Shown here piece after piece: positions 24,476 through 31,033 of a DNA stretch of 33,999 bases. Origin of the DNA: Pseudomonas sp. ACN8 (GTDB taxonomy: Bacteria > Pseudomonadota > Gammaproteobacteria > Pseudomonadales > Pseudomonadaceae). How positions within the stretch are numbered: position 1 is the stretch's first letter; the number at the start of each line of letters is the position of its first letter. The notes under the pieces are model-generated. The model ran no database searches. It was not told where the DNA came from and saw only the letters and a program-made list of their open reading frames with translations. The stretch spans positions 1 to 33,999 of the forward strand of contig NZ_MRCS01000062.1 of the NCBI RefSeq assembly GCF_002303925.1. The letters are read 5' to 3'. The translations under genes and the position numbers were made by a program.

Positions 24476-24504
24476 TGTAACGCCATCGGCAGTACGTTCT
24501 CTAG
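24476..24504 (+). promoter_or_regulatory. ECF-type promoter of the bufA2 operon
   Basis: TGTAACGC (24476-24483), 14 bases, then TCTCTAG (24498-24504), the same blocks and spacing as at 20876-20904. It lies 62 bases before the bufA2 start and about 100 bases after the anti-sigma stop. The spacer bases differ between the two copies, which shows that only the contact blocks are conserved. Confidence 0.8.
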
Positions 24505-24565
24505 TGATATGTCAGGACGAAACAACCGTCCTGCGAACTCACTAAAAACAAACGAGGATGTACAG

Positions 24566-24820
24566 ATGAACTTCAAAAACGCTTCCGGCGGCGCCGCGCT
24601 CGCCTTTGCTGCTGCCACTCTGTTTGCCGGTATCGCCACACAAGCCCAGGCCGCCGACGCGCCTCAGGTTCACTGCTACGGCGTGACCTCGTGCAAAGGC
24701 ATGAACGACTGCAAGACCGCAGAAAACGCCTGCAAAGGCCTGGCTGTTTGCAAGGGCCACGGCTTCAAGGCCATGACCCAGGCCGAATGCATGAAAGAGG
24801 GCGGTAAAGTCGGCGAATAA
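24566..24820 (+). CDS. bufA2: BufA2-family periplasmic bufferin precursor
   Basis: An 84-residue precursor with a signal peptide ending TQAQA (residues 25-29). The mature part has six cysteines at 37, 43, 49, 56, 62 and 75, mostly six residues apart, in CYG, SCKG, NDCK, ACKG, VCKG and AEC contexts. The repeated CKG pattern is typical of the BufA2 group and differs from the four-Cys BufA1 upstream. GAGG lies before the ATG at 24566; the longer frame from 24314 overlaps the anti-sigma gene and is not coding. It is expected to be modified by the adjacent maturase and to bind copper or another soft metal. Confidence 0.92.
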   Translation: MNFKNASGGAALAFAAATLFAGIATQAQAADAPQVHCYGVTSCKGMNDCKTAENACKGLAVCKGHGFKAMTQAECMKEGGKVGE

Positions 24821-24835
24821 CCGACCTCCAGATTC

Positions 24836-24868
24836 CACCGCAGGAGTTCGCTCTTCGCTGCTGCGGTG
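24836..24868 (+). other. Intercistronic hairpin between bufA2 and bufB2
   Basis: CACCGCAG (24836-24843) pairs with CTGCGGTG (24861-24868) around a 17-base loop. It starts 16 bases after the bufA2 stop and ends 21 bases before the bufB2 start; only a weak TCCTTT follows. It is a good candidate for a leaky terminator or stabiliser that keeps precursor mRNA more abundant than maturase mRNA. Confidence 0.6.
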
Positions 24869-24889
24869 TCCTTTCTCAAGGAGTCCTTG

Positions 24890-25735
24890 ATGCCTGCTTC
24901 TCTTTCTCACTCTGGCTATGGTTTGGGCCTTCGTAGCCACTACTACCAGCAAATTCTTGAACAATCTCCGCCTGTGGACTGGTTCGAAATCATCTCCGAA
25001 AACTTCATGGTGGAAGGTGGCAAAGCCCTGTACTACCTGGACGCCATCACCGAACGTTATCCCGTGGTCATGCACGGTGTGTCCCTTTCCATAGGAGGGC
25101 CTCATGCACTGGATACGGAGTATTTGAAGCGACTCAAGCAGTTGTCTGACCGGACAAATCCCGCATGGATCTCCGATCATCTGTGCTGGAGCCGCGGCAA
25201 CGCCCACCAATTGCACGATCTGCTGCCTCTGCCTTATACCGAAGAAAGCCTGTATTACGTGGTCAATCGGGTGCGGCAAGTGCAGGATCTGTTGCAGCGG
25301 CCATTAGTGCTGGAAAACGTATCCAGTTACGTTCGCCGTGCTGGGGACGAATTCACCGAATGGGAGTTTCTGGAAGCGCTCAGTCGTCTCAGTGACTGCG
25401 AATTGTTGTTGGACATCAACAATGTCTATGTCAGCTCGCGCAATCACGGTTTTGATCCGTTGACCTTCATTCACGGCATGCCTGCGAACAAAATTCGCCA
25501 ACTGCACCTGGCGGGTCATAGCGATTACGGCGATTACGTGATCGACACCCACGACCAACCGGTAAGCGATCCGGTGTGGGCGCTTTATCAGCAAACCCTT
25601 GAGCACATTGGCCCAGTCGCGACATTGCTGGAGCGCGACGACCGTCTACCGCCCTTCGAAGAGCTGCTCGTCGAACTGCAAAAGGCTCGGGAACTGGGAG
25701 ACCGTGCGCTGGCCAGGAGACAGAAATGCGCTTGA
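24890..25735 (+). CDS. bufB2: MNIO-family (DUF692) bufferin maturase BufB2
   Basis: A 281-residue MNIO enzyme, clearly homologous to BufB1 but diverged. Shared metal-site motifs are EIISENF (Glu near residue 40), VMHGVSLSIGG (His near residue 65), LLDINNVYVSS, QLHLAGHSDYG and LERDDRLPPF. The start at 24890 is set by AAGGAG six bases before; the longer frame is spurious. It should modify cysteines of BufA2. It overlaps bufC2 by ten bases. Having its own maturase suggests that the two precursors are not interchangeable. Confidence 0.94.
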   Translation: MPASLSHSGYGLGLRSHYYQQILEQSPPVDWFEIISENFMVEGGKALYYLDAITERYPVVMHGVSLSIGGPHALDTEYLKRLKQLSDRTNPAWISDHLCWSRGNAHQLHDLLPLPYTEESLYYVVNRVRQVQDLLQRPLVLENVSSYVRRAGDEFTEWEFLEALSRLSDCELLLDINNVYVSSRNHGFDPLTFIHGMPANKIRQLHLAGHSDYGDYVIDTHDQPVSDPVWALYQQTLEHIGPVATLLERDDRLPPFEELLVELQKARELGDRALARRQKCA

Positions 25736-26514
25736 AGGATTGGCAACAGGCCTTTGAAGGCTATTTGACGGGTGAATCGTCGATGGCCAATATCGAATTG
25801 ATCGACAGTCTGATCGGCAGCCCGACATTGAATGTCGCCACAGGTCTGGCGATTTATCACAACGCCTATCGAGCCCGCCTTCAAGAAGTGCTGCGCGGTG
25901 ACTTCCCAGCGATCTGGCACTGGCTTGGCGATATTGAATTCGAACGGCTTGCCGATGCTTACATTCGTCGATTTCCGTCGGACCATTACAATCTGCGCTG
26001 GTTCGGCAAGGGCTTCGAGGCGTTCATCCGCCAGCATCTGGTGCCCGAGCAGAGCGCACCCTTGGCTGAGCTCGCCAGACTTGAATGGACATTTACGCTG
26101 GCCTTCGATGCCCCACCGGGAACGCCGCTGACGCTGCAGGACATGGCCCGTCTACAGCCCGAAGATTGGCCGACGCTACGGTTGCGGCCGAGCCCGACCA
26201 TGCATCGGGTCGAGTGCGCATTCAACAGTGGCGAACTGTGGCGCGCGGTCAAGGAGCAGGCTGCATTTGCCGGTAGCGCAGTGCTGGATACCCCCCGGAC
26301 AATCATGATCTGGCGCGCCGAAATGATTTGCCACTTCCGGAGCCTCGAACCATCGGAGTCGACCGCCCTGAATCGCATGACTCAAGAAGGCTGGAGTTTC
26401 GCCGACCTGTGTGCAGATTTGGCGGCAAGCCATGGCGAGGAGGCACCATTGCAAGCGGCAACCTGGCTCAAGCAATGGGTTCACGACGGCTGGCTGGAAC
26501 GCCACGACTCTTAG
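25726..26514 (+). CDS. bufC2: BufC2: DUF2063-domain partner of the maturase
   Basis: A 262-residue protein with the DUF2063 core LAIYHNAYRARLQEVLRGDF (about residues 41-60), followed by FERLADAYIRRFPSDHYNLR. It matches BufC1 in length and layout but is otherwise distant. It would form a complex with BufB2 for recognition of the precursor. It begins ten bases before the bufB2 stop. No DoxX gene follows, unlike in the first operon. Confidence 0.9.
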   Translation: MRLKDWQQAFEGYLTGESSMANIELIDSLIGSPTLNVATGLAIYHNAYRARLQEVLRGDFPAIWHWLGDIEFERLADAYIRRFPSDHYNLRWFGKGFEAFIRQHLVPEQSAPLAELARLEWTFTLAFDAPPGTPLTLQDMARLQPEDWPTLRLRPSPTMHRVECAFNSGELWRAVKEQAAFAGSAVLDTPRTIMIWRAEMICHFRSLEPSESTALNRMTQEGWSFADLCADLAASHGEEAPLQAATWLKQWVHDGWLERHDS

Positions 26515-26625
26515 TGTGATTGACCGCGCCTGTAGGGTCCGTCGCCTCTACCGAATGTCTTGAGGCGTCACAAAAGGCGCAGAGGCCGGACATGACTCCA
26601 TTCGTCGGCCCTTGGTTCCCGTTGA

Positions 26626-26638
26626 GTCCTTGTAGGAC
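26626..26638. promoter_or_regulatory. Small palindrome GTCCT-TGT-AGGAC upstream of the NlpC/P60 gene
   Basis: A perfect five-base inverted repeat, followed directly by AAATCCTA, so three half-sites of an AGGA type lie in 21 bases, about 65-75 bases before the NlpC/P60 start. Similar TAGGA half-sites occur upstream of katB and the adhesin. This is a candidate regulator site only. Confidence 0.35.
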
Positions 26639-26702
26639 AAATCCTATGTGATGGTCCTGACGCGATAAATACCATTGTGTTTCAGCTAACCTGAAATCTC
26701 TA

Positions 26703-27230
26703 TTGGTGTACATCGTGACAAAGTCTTTATCATTGACCCTTCTGTTCAGTTACTTTTTCTCGGATTACCTGTTTGCATCGACAAAGCAGAAAACCTCCAT
26801 AAATACTGAGTTCATGAGCCATGCTTCAAGTCTTGATCGAGATAAATCCAGGCACGTGAATAAAGTTGTAAGTCGTGCCCATGAACTCATTGGCACGCCC
26901 TATCGCTGGGGAGGTACTTCAGTCAGTAAGGGCTTTGATTGTAGTGGGCTGTTGGTGTATCTGTTTCGTAGTGAGGCGGGTATCAATATTCCAAGAACCA
27001 CCGCTTCAATGCTGAACTCGAAGGCAAACATAATCCCGCGGCACAATCTGAGACGAGGAGACGCCGTGTTTTTCAAACATAATGGCGGTGGTCGTATGAA
27101 TCATGTTGGAATCTATATCGGCGACAATCGCTTTATCCATGCCCCCCGGGCTGGAAAAAGTATCCGCATCGATTCATTGTCCAATAGCTATTGGAACAAG
27201 AGTTACTTTTCTGCCAAGCGTTTTTATTAA
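26703..27230 (+). CDS. NlpC/P60-family cell-wall peptidase
   Basis: A protein of about 175 residues. Its catalytic triad is complete: Cys80 in GFDCSG, His134 in MNHVGIYIG and His146 in RFIHAP. The N-terminal 25 residues are hydrophobic (LSLTLLFSYFFSDYLFA) and probably a signal peptide. Such enzymes cut D-Glu/diaminopimelate links in peptidoglycan. The start is unclear: no ATG precedes the signal region, and the frame can begin only at TTG 26703, GTG 26706 or GTG 26715, none with a strong ribosome site. Codon use is more AT-rich than in neighbouring genes, which hints at horizontal origin. Confidence 0.85.
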   Translation: MVYIVTKSLSLTLLFSYFFSDYLFASTKQKTSINTEFMSHASSLDRDKSRHVNKVVSRAHELIGTPYRWGGTSVSKGFDCSGLLVYLFRSEAGINIPRTTASMLNSKANIIPRHNLRRGDAVFFKHNGGGRMNHVGIYIGDNRFIHAPRAGKSIRIDSLSNSYWNKSYFSAKRFY

Positions 27231-27284
27231 CGCCAGGGCGTGGCCGTCAGAGGCTGGCGTGACATTTGATTTTATTCATAATGG

Positions 27285-27617
27285 TTACCTGTCTAATGGC
27301 GGATTCAAAAAAAGTTGTTCAGACTTTCGATCTGATATTGCTTGCTCCGCGAGTGCGATTTTTTGTTTCGCCAGTTGCGAAAGCTGATCGATCTCTGGCG
27401 CGCCAGCATCTTCATTGGATAACAGGTCAGCTTGAATAAGTACGGCGAAAGCTTCATTTACTTCATCGTATGCCAGCCAATATGATTCCGGTTTTTTATG
27501 TAACAGGGTGAAAAGCTCACGTGCTTCGAGGAGGTTGCGATTTATTGATACTTCTGCGCAGCTGATTTGCAACGCGCCCATCAGGCTGATGAAGGCGATC
27601 TTAAGTGCGGTCTTCAT
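27285..27617 (-). CDS. Small lipoprotein, function unknown
   Basis: A 110-residue protein with a lipoprotein signal ending LQISC (Cys at residue 20). The rest is largely helical, with ARELFTLLHKKPESYWLAYD and ALAEQAISDRKSEQLF, and no known motif. It follows the receiver-like gene by 17 bases on the same strand and probably shares its transcript. The ribosome site is weak and the base composition is AT-rich like that of its neighbour. Confidence 0.7.
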   Translation of the reverse strand: MKTALKIAFISLMGALQISCAEVSINRNLLEARELFTLLHKKPESYWLAYDEVNEAFAVLIQADLLSNEDAGAPEIDQLSQLAKQKIALAEQAISDRKSEQLFLNPPLDR

Positions 27618-27634
27618 GGTTTTGTTTGTTCGTT

Positions 27635-28117
27635 TTATAAAAGCTTGAGTGCTTTTGTGTGTTGTTGCGACACCTCAGTGACCGGATGTATTTGCGGGAT
27701 TGTCCCGTTCGGGTGTTTCAGGAACTCCCACGGTGAGGGTGGATCAATGCTCGCCATGAAGTCTTCGATGACGTCATCGGAGGGGGTATTGGTGATACAG
27801 GTCATTAGTGTACTGGTCGAGGCAAACGAAGTTGTAGTCAGCTCTGCTTGCTGGCTGCCATAGAACAGGGCATGGTTGATTATGTGGGTGTTTTGATAGC
27901 AGGCAGTCAGATTATCTTGCGTATCTACGACCAGTTCATTGTTTGCAATCAACACATCGAAAGTCATGAGGAATTCGTTGCTCAATACCCACAGTTCTTC
28001 GCGAAACTGTATGGGCAATATGCTGTAGTAACCAAACTTGTTGAGAGATTTTTCAATCTGAATCAGCCTCGCCAGGCTGGCATCCGCAATGATTATTCGC
28101 AGTTTTTTATTGGGCAT
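27635..28117 (-). CDS. Degenerate response-regulator receiver protein
   Basis: A 160-residue protein. The first 65 residues resemble a CheY-like receiver: KLRIIIADAS (Asp12 of the acidic pocket) and MTFDVLIANNEL. In the position of the phosphorylated aspartate there is Asn59, so normal phosphorylation is not expected. No DNA-binding domain follows; the C-terminal half is rich in Thr and Pro and unrecognised. AGGA lies before the ATG. It sits between an MscS channel gene and a small lipoprotein. It may be a phosphorylation-independent adaptor, or a pseudo-receiver decaying after transfer. Confidence 0.68.
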   Translation of the reverse strand: MPNKKLRIIIADASLARLIQIEKSLNKFGYYSILPIQFREELWVLSNEFLMTFDVLIANNELVVDTQDNLTACYQNTHIINHALFYGSQQAELTTTSFASTSTLMTCITNTPSDDVIEDFMASIDPPSPWEFLKHPNGTIPQIHPVTEVSQQHTKALKLL

Positions 28118-28146
28118 GATGACTTATCCTGGAAGAGGCGGCGGGT

Positions 28147-28965
28147 TCAACCCTGGATCACGGTGACAACACGTTGAGGAAAGGGGATCCCGATACCTTT
28201 TTGTGCCAACGCATCGCGCGCTTTTTCGTTGAACTGAAACATCAGATCCCAATAGTCGGCATTGTTGACCCAGACCCGCAGCGACAAGGTCACTGAGCTG
28301 TCGCCCAAATTTGTCACCACCACGATGGGCGCCGGGTCGGTATGAATTCTGGCGTCGTTGCACAGGCCCAGTAGAACCTGCCGGGCAGTATCCAGATTGG
28401 CGCTGTAGTCCACGCCGACATCGAACACGACTTTGCGCTGTGTCTCGCTGGAGAAATTGACAATCACGCCGTTGGACAAACTGCCATTGGGCACAACGAT
28501 GCGCTTGTTGTCGGGGCTGAGAATCACGGTGTGGAAAATCAGGATCGAGTCGACAGTGCCATATATGTCCTGCACTTCGATCGTGTCGCCCACCTTGAAT
28601 GGACGAAACAACAGGATCAGTACCCCGCCGGCGAAGTTGGACAAACTGCCTTGTAATGCCAGACCGATCGCTAGCCCGGCGGCACCGAGTGCGGCGACAA
28701 AACTGGTGGTTTGCACGCCGATCATCGAGGCCACGCTAATGACCAGCATGATCTTGAGCGCGATATTGGCCAGGGTGCCGACAAAGTTTTGCAAGGTCTT
28801 GTCGGCACTGCTTCTGCCGAGTCCGGCGCTGATGCGCCCCGTCAATGTGCCGATCAACCACCATCCGACAGTCAGGGTAGTGATTGCCAGCGCCAGCGTT
28901 GCACCGTACTTCAATAAAAGCGGGAGGGAGATTTGTTTGATCAGTTCGAAAATATTCAGATCCAT
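28147..28965 (-). CDS. Small-conductance mechanosensitive channel, MscS family
   Basis: A 272-residue protein. The start is at 28965, with GAGGTG upstream; 11 further codons of open frame overlap a hairpin and are not coding. Three N-terminal helices are followed by the pore helix with alternating Gly/Ala (FVAALGAAGLAIGLALQGSL, about residues 92-111). The beta domain contains GGVLILLFRPFKVGDTIEVQ and IVVPNGSLSNGVIVNFS (about residue 157). The C-terminal vestibule domain ends near residue 265. It opens under membrane tension to release solutes. It follows katB on the same strand after 59 bases. Confidence 0.93.
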   Translation of the reverse strand: MDLNIFELIKQISLPLLLKYGATLALAITTLTVGWWLIGTLTGRISAGLGRSSADKTLQNFVGTLANIALKIMLVISVASMIGVQTTSFVAALGAAGLAIGLALQGSLSNFAGGVLILLFRPFKVGDTIEVQDIYGTVDSILIFHTVILSPDNKRIVVPNGSLSNGVIVNFSSETQRKVVFDVGVDYSANLDTARQVLLGLCNDARIHTDPAPIVVVTNLGDSSVTLSLRVWVNNADYWDLMFQFNEKARDALAQKGIGIPFPQRVVTVIQG

Positions 28966-28990
28966 GTAGCACCTCGGTCTGCGGCATAGT

Positions 28991-29014
28991 CGCTGCACCC
29001 CTGGGGATGCAGCG
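28991..29014. other. Intercistronic hairpin between katB and the MscS gene
   Basis: CGCTGCA and TGCAGCG flank CCCCTGGGGA, giving a compact stem of seven or more base pairs. No T-run follows on the minus strand, so partial termination or mRNA stabilisation is more likely than a full stop. Confidence 0.5.
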
Positions 29015-29024
29015 AGACATTAAT

Positions 29025-30566
29025 TCAATCCACCAGCTTTGAAGCCAGGGCTTGAACGCGCAGCTGGTCGCCCTTCGCAACCTGGGTGACGCCTGTTCCG
29101 TATTCCGGATCCGCCTTGTAGAGGAAGGACAGGATGTGGTGTTTGCTCACATCGTCCACACCGATCAGCGCGCCACCGAAGTTATCGATCAGATCCTGAC
29201 GATCCCTGCTGCTGAACGAGCGATAGAGATCACCGGCCTGCTTGAAATTCTGCTCACGCTGGATCCTGGCCTGCTGGGTGCTGCCAGACAGGGCGAGTGA
29301 GCTGTAACGCGCATCAGGCGATTCTTTGCGCGGCAACAAGCGGCTTGGCTGGTAGTTGACGCCCGTCGTGGTGCTGGTCGAATTCAGTGCGCCGTCCTGA
29401 TTGCCATTGCTGATGGCCTTTTTCGGAGCGTTGACGGGTAACTGCTGCGCATTGGCGCCCAAGCGATACATTTGTGTATCGGCGTAGGAGAACAGTCGCC
29501 CTTGTAACAGTCGGTCTTCCGAAGGCTCGATGCCCGGGACCAGATTGGAAGGAGCCATGGCGACCTGCTCGGTTTCCTGGAACACGTTGGCCGGATTGCG
29601 GTTCAGCACCATTTGTCCGACTTTCCGAAAGTCTACGTCCGGCCAGACTTTGGTGGCGTCCAGTGGATCGAACTCATAGCGGCTCAGCTCTTCGGGTTTG
29701 AGTACCTGCACATACAGGTCCCACTTCGGAAAATCCCCTTTGTTGATATGGCGGATCAGATCGTTGGTCATGTGGCTGTAATCAGCACCTTGCACTTGAG
29801 CAATGCTCTTGGGCGCAAGGTTTCTGGTGCCCTGCAGGCTCTTCCAGTGGAACTTGACGTAATGCACTTCGTTCTCGGCATTGACGAACTTGTAGGCATG
29901 TACGCTGTTGCCGTTCATTTCCCGATAGCTGGCGGGAACGCCGGCGTTGGAATACAACTCGGTGAGGGTGCGGGTGGCTTCGGGTACGTGGGAAAAGAAA
30001 TCGAAATGCCGGGAGCTGTCACCCAGATTGGTGCGTGGGTCGGGTTTGAACGCGTGGACCATGTCAGGGAACTTGATGGCATCGCGAATGAAAAAAGTCG
30101 GGAAATTGTTGCCCACCAAATCCCAGTTGCCGTCGGCGGTGTAGAACTTGGTGGCGAAGCCGCGAGGGTCGCGCAGGGTTTCCGGCGAGTGAGCGCCATG
30201 GACCACGGATGAGAAACGCACGAACACCGGGGTGACGGTGCCGCTGGTAAAGACCTTGGCCTTGGTCAGGTCGCTGAGGTTGTCGGTGGCGGTAAATACC
30301 CCGTGTGCCCCAGTACCGCGAGCATGCACCACGCGCTCGGGAATACGCTCGCGGTCAAAACGCTGGAGCTTCTGGATCAACTGCACGTCCTGCAGCAATA
30401 CCGGGCCATTGGCTCCGGCGGTTTGCGAGTTCTGGTTGTCGCCAACCACTGCGCCATTGTCACGGGTCAGCTCAAGGGCCTGGGCCGAGAAGGAAAGCGT
30501 GCTGCAGGTAAAAATGCACAGCAGCCGCTGCGGGGTAAAAACACTGAAGCGAGCGTGGGGTGTCAT
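29025..30566 (-). CDS. katB: Exported monofunctional catalase, KatB type
   Basis: A 513-residue clade-type haem catalase with a signal peptide (residues 1-30, ending FSAQA), so probably periplasmic like KatB of P. aeruginosa, which has the same length. Active-site residues are present: His81 in RVVHARGTGAHG, Asn154 in LVGNNF, and the haem-binding Tyr361 in RLFSYADTQMYR. It converts hydrogen peroxide to water and oxygen. AGGAG lies six bases before the ATG. The MscS, receiver-like and lipoprotein genes follow in the same direction. Confidence 0.95.
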   Translation of the reverse strand: MTPHARFSVFTPQRLLCIFTCSTLSFSAQALELTRDNGAVVGDNQNSQTAGANGPVLLQDVQLIQKLQRFDRERIPERVVHARGTGAHGVFTATDNLSDLTKAKVFTSGTVTPVFVRFSSVVHGAHSPETLRDPRGFATKFYTADGNWDLVGNNFPTFFIRDAIKFPDMVHAFKPDPRTNLGDSSRHFDFFSHVPEATRTLTELYSNAGVPASYREMNGNSVHAYKFVNAENEVHYVKFHWKSLQGTRNLAPKSIAQVQGADYSHMTNDLIRHINKGDFPKWDLYVQVLKPEELSRYEFDPLDATKVWPDVDFRKVGQMVLNRNPANVFQETEQVAMAPSNLVPGIEPSEDRLLQGRLFSYADTQMYRLGANAQQLPVNAPKKAISNGNQDGALNSTSTTTGVNYQPSRLLPRKESPDARYSSLALSGSTQQARIQREQNFKQAGDLYRSFSSRDRQDLIDNFGGALIGVDDVSKHHILSFLYKADPEYGTGVTQVAKGDQLRVQALASKLVD

Positions 30567-31033
30567 TCGAGACTCCTGGGTTGTGGCAGAAAAGACGCAG
30601 CCGTGGACCCGAGGTCCTTCGTCGGGAAGGTGCTGGCTTTCTTGCTGTGTTGAATGCGATGGCTACCTCTCTAGGATTACCCATAGCCCTGCACGGCCCA
30701 TCTAGGACTTGTCTCAATTTCGCTAATTGAACGTTCAGTGCGCGTCTATTGCCGTGCGTGGAAAAGAACGGTGGAGCGCATGAAGTGCGTCCATTGAGGG
30801 ACTGATCGGTCACCACGCACGGGTGAGAAATAAAGGGCGGCGAGTCAGGTTTTGGGGGAACTGGCGTGTAGGACTATTCCGCGTTTTGGGACAGGTCTCA
30901 TATTGATTGTGACCACTGTAGATCAACATTCAGCCTATCCCGAGGTGTCGCCTTTCGAATGGGCGGGCTTTGGATATTTAGGACGTGCCGGGACTCCGGC
31001 GCGGTGACCAACCTGACGAATGAAGGCATTACA
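30567..31033. other. 467-base divergent intergenic region
   Basis: This region lies between katB (minus) and the adhesin gene (plus) and must hold both promoters. TAGGA half-sites occur at 30672, 30703 and 30869. I saw no OxyR-like ATAG-N7-CTAT array. An ATG at 30959 in frame with the adhesin would extend it by 25 residues but has a poorly spaced ribosome site. No separate gene is supported. Confidence 0.5.

Noticed and set aside
24314..24565. Upstream extension of the bufA2 open frame
   Set aside because: It overlaps the anti-sigma gene and the ECF promoter; GAGG and a clear signal peptide place the start at 24566.
30959..31033. ATG extension of the adhesin gene
   Set aside because: The added residues do not look like the family N-terminus, and the ribosome site is too far; GTG at 31034 has GAAGG at good spacing.
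30567..31033. OxyR binding site upstream of katB
   Set aside because: I looked for ATAG-N7-CTAT repeats in phase and found only isolated, mis-spaced half-sites.
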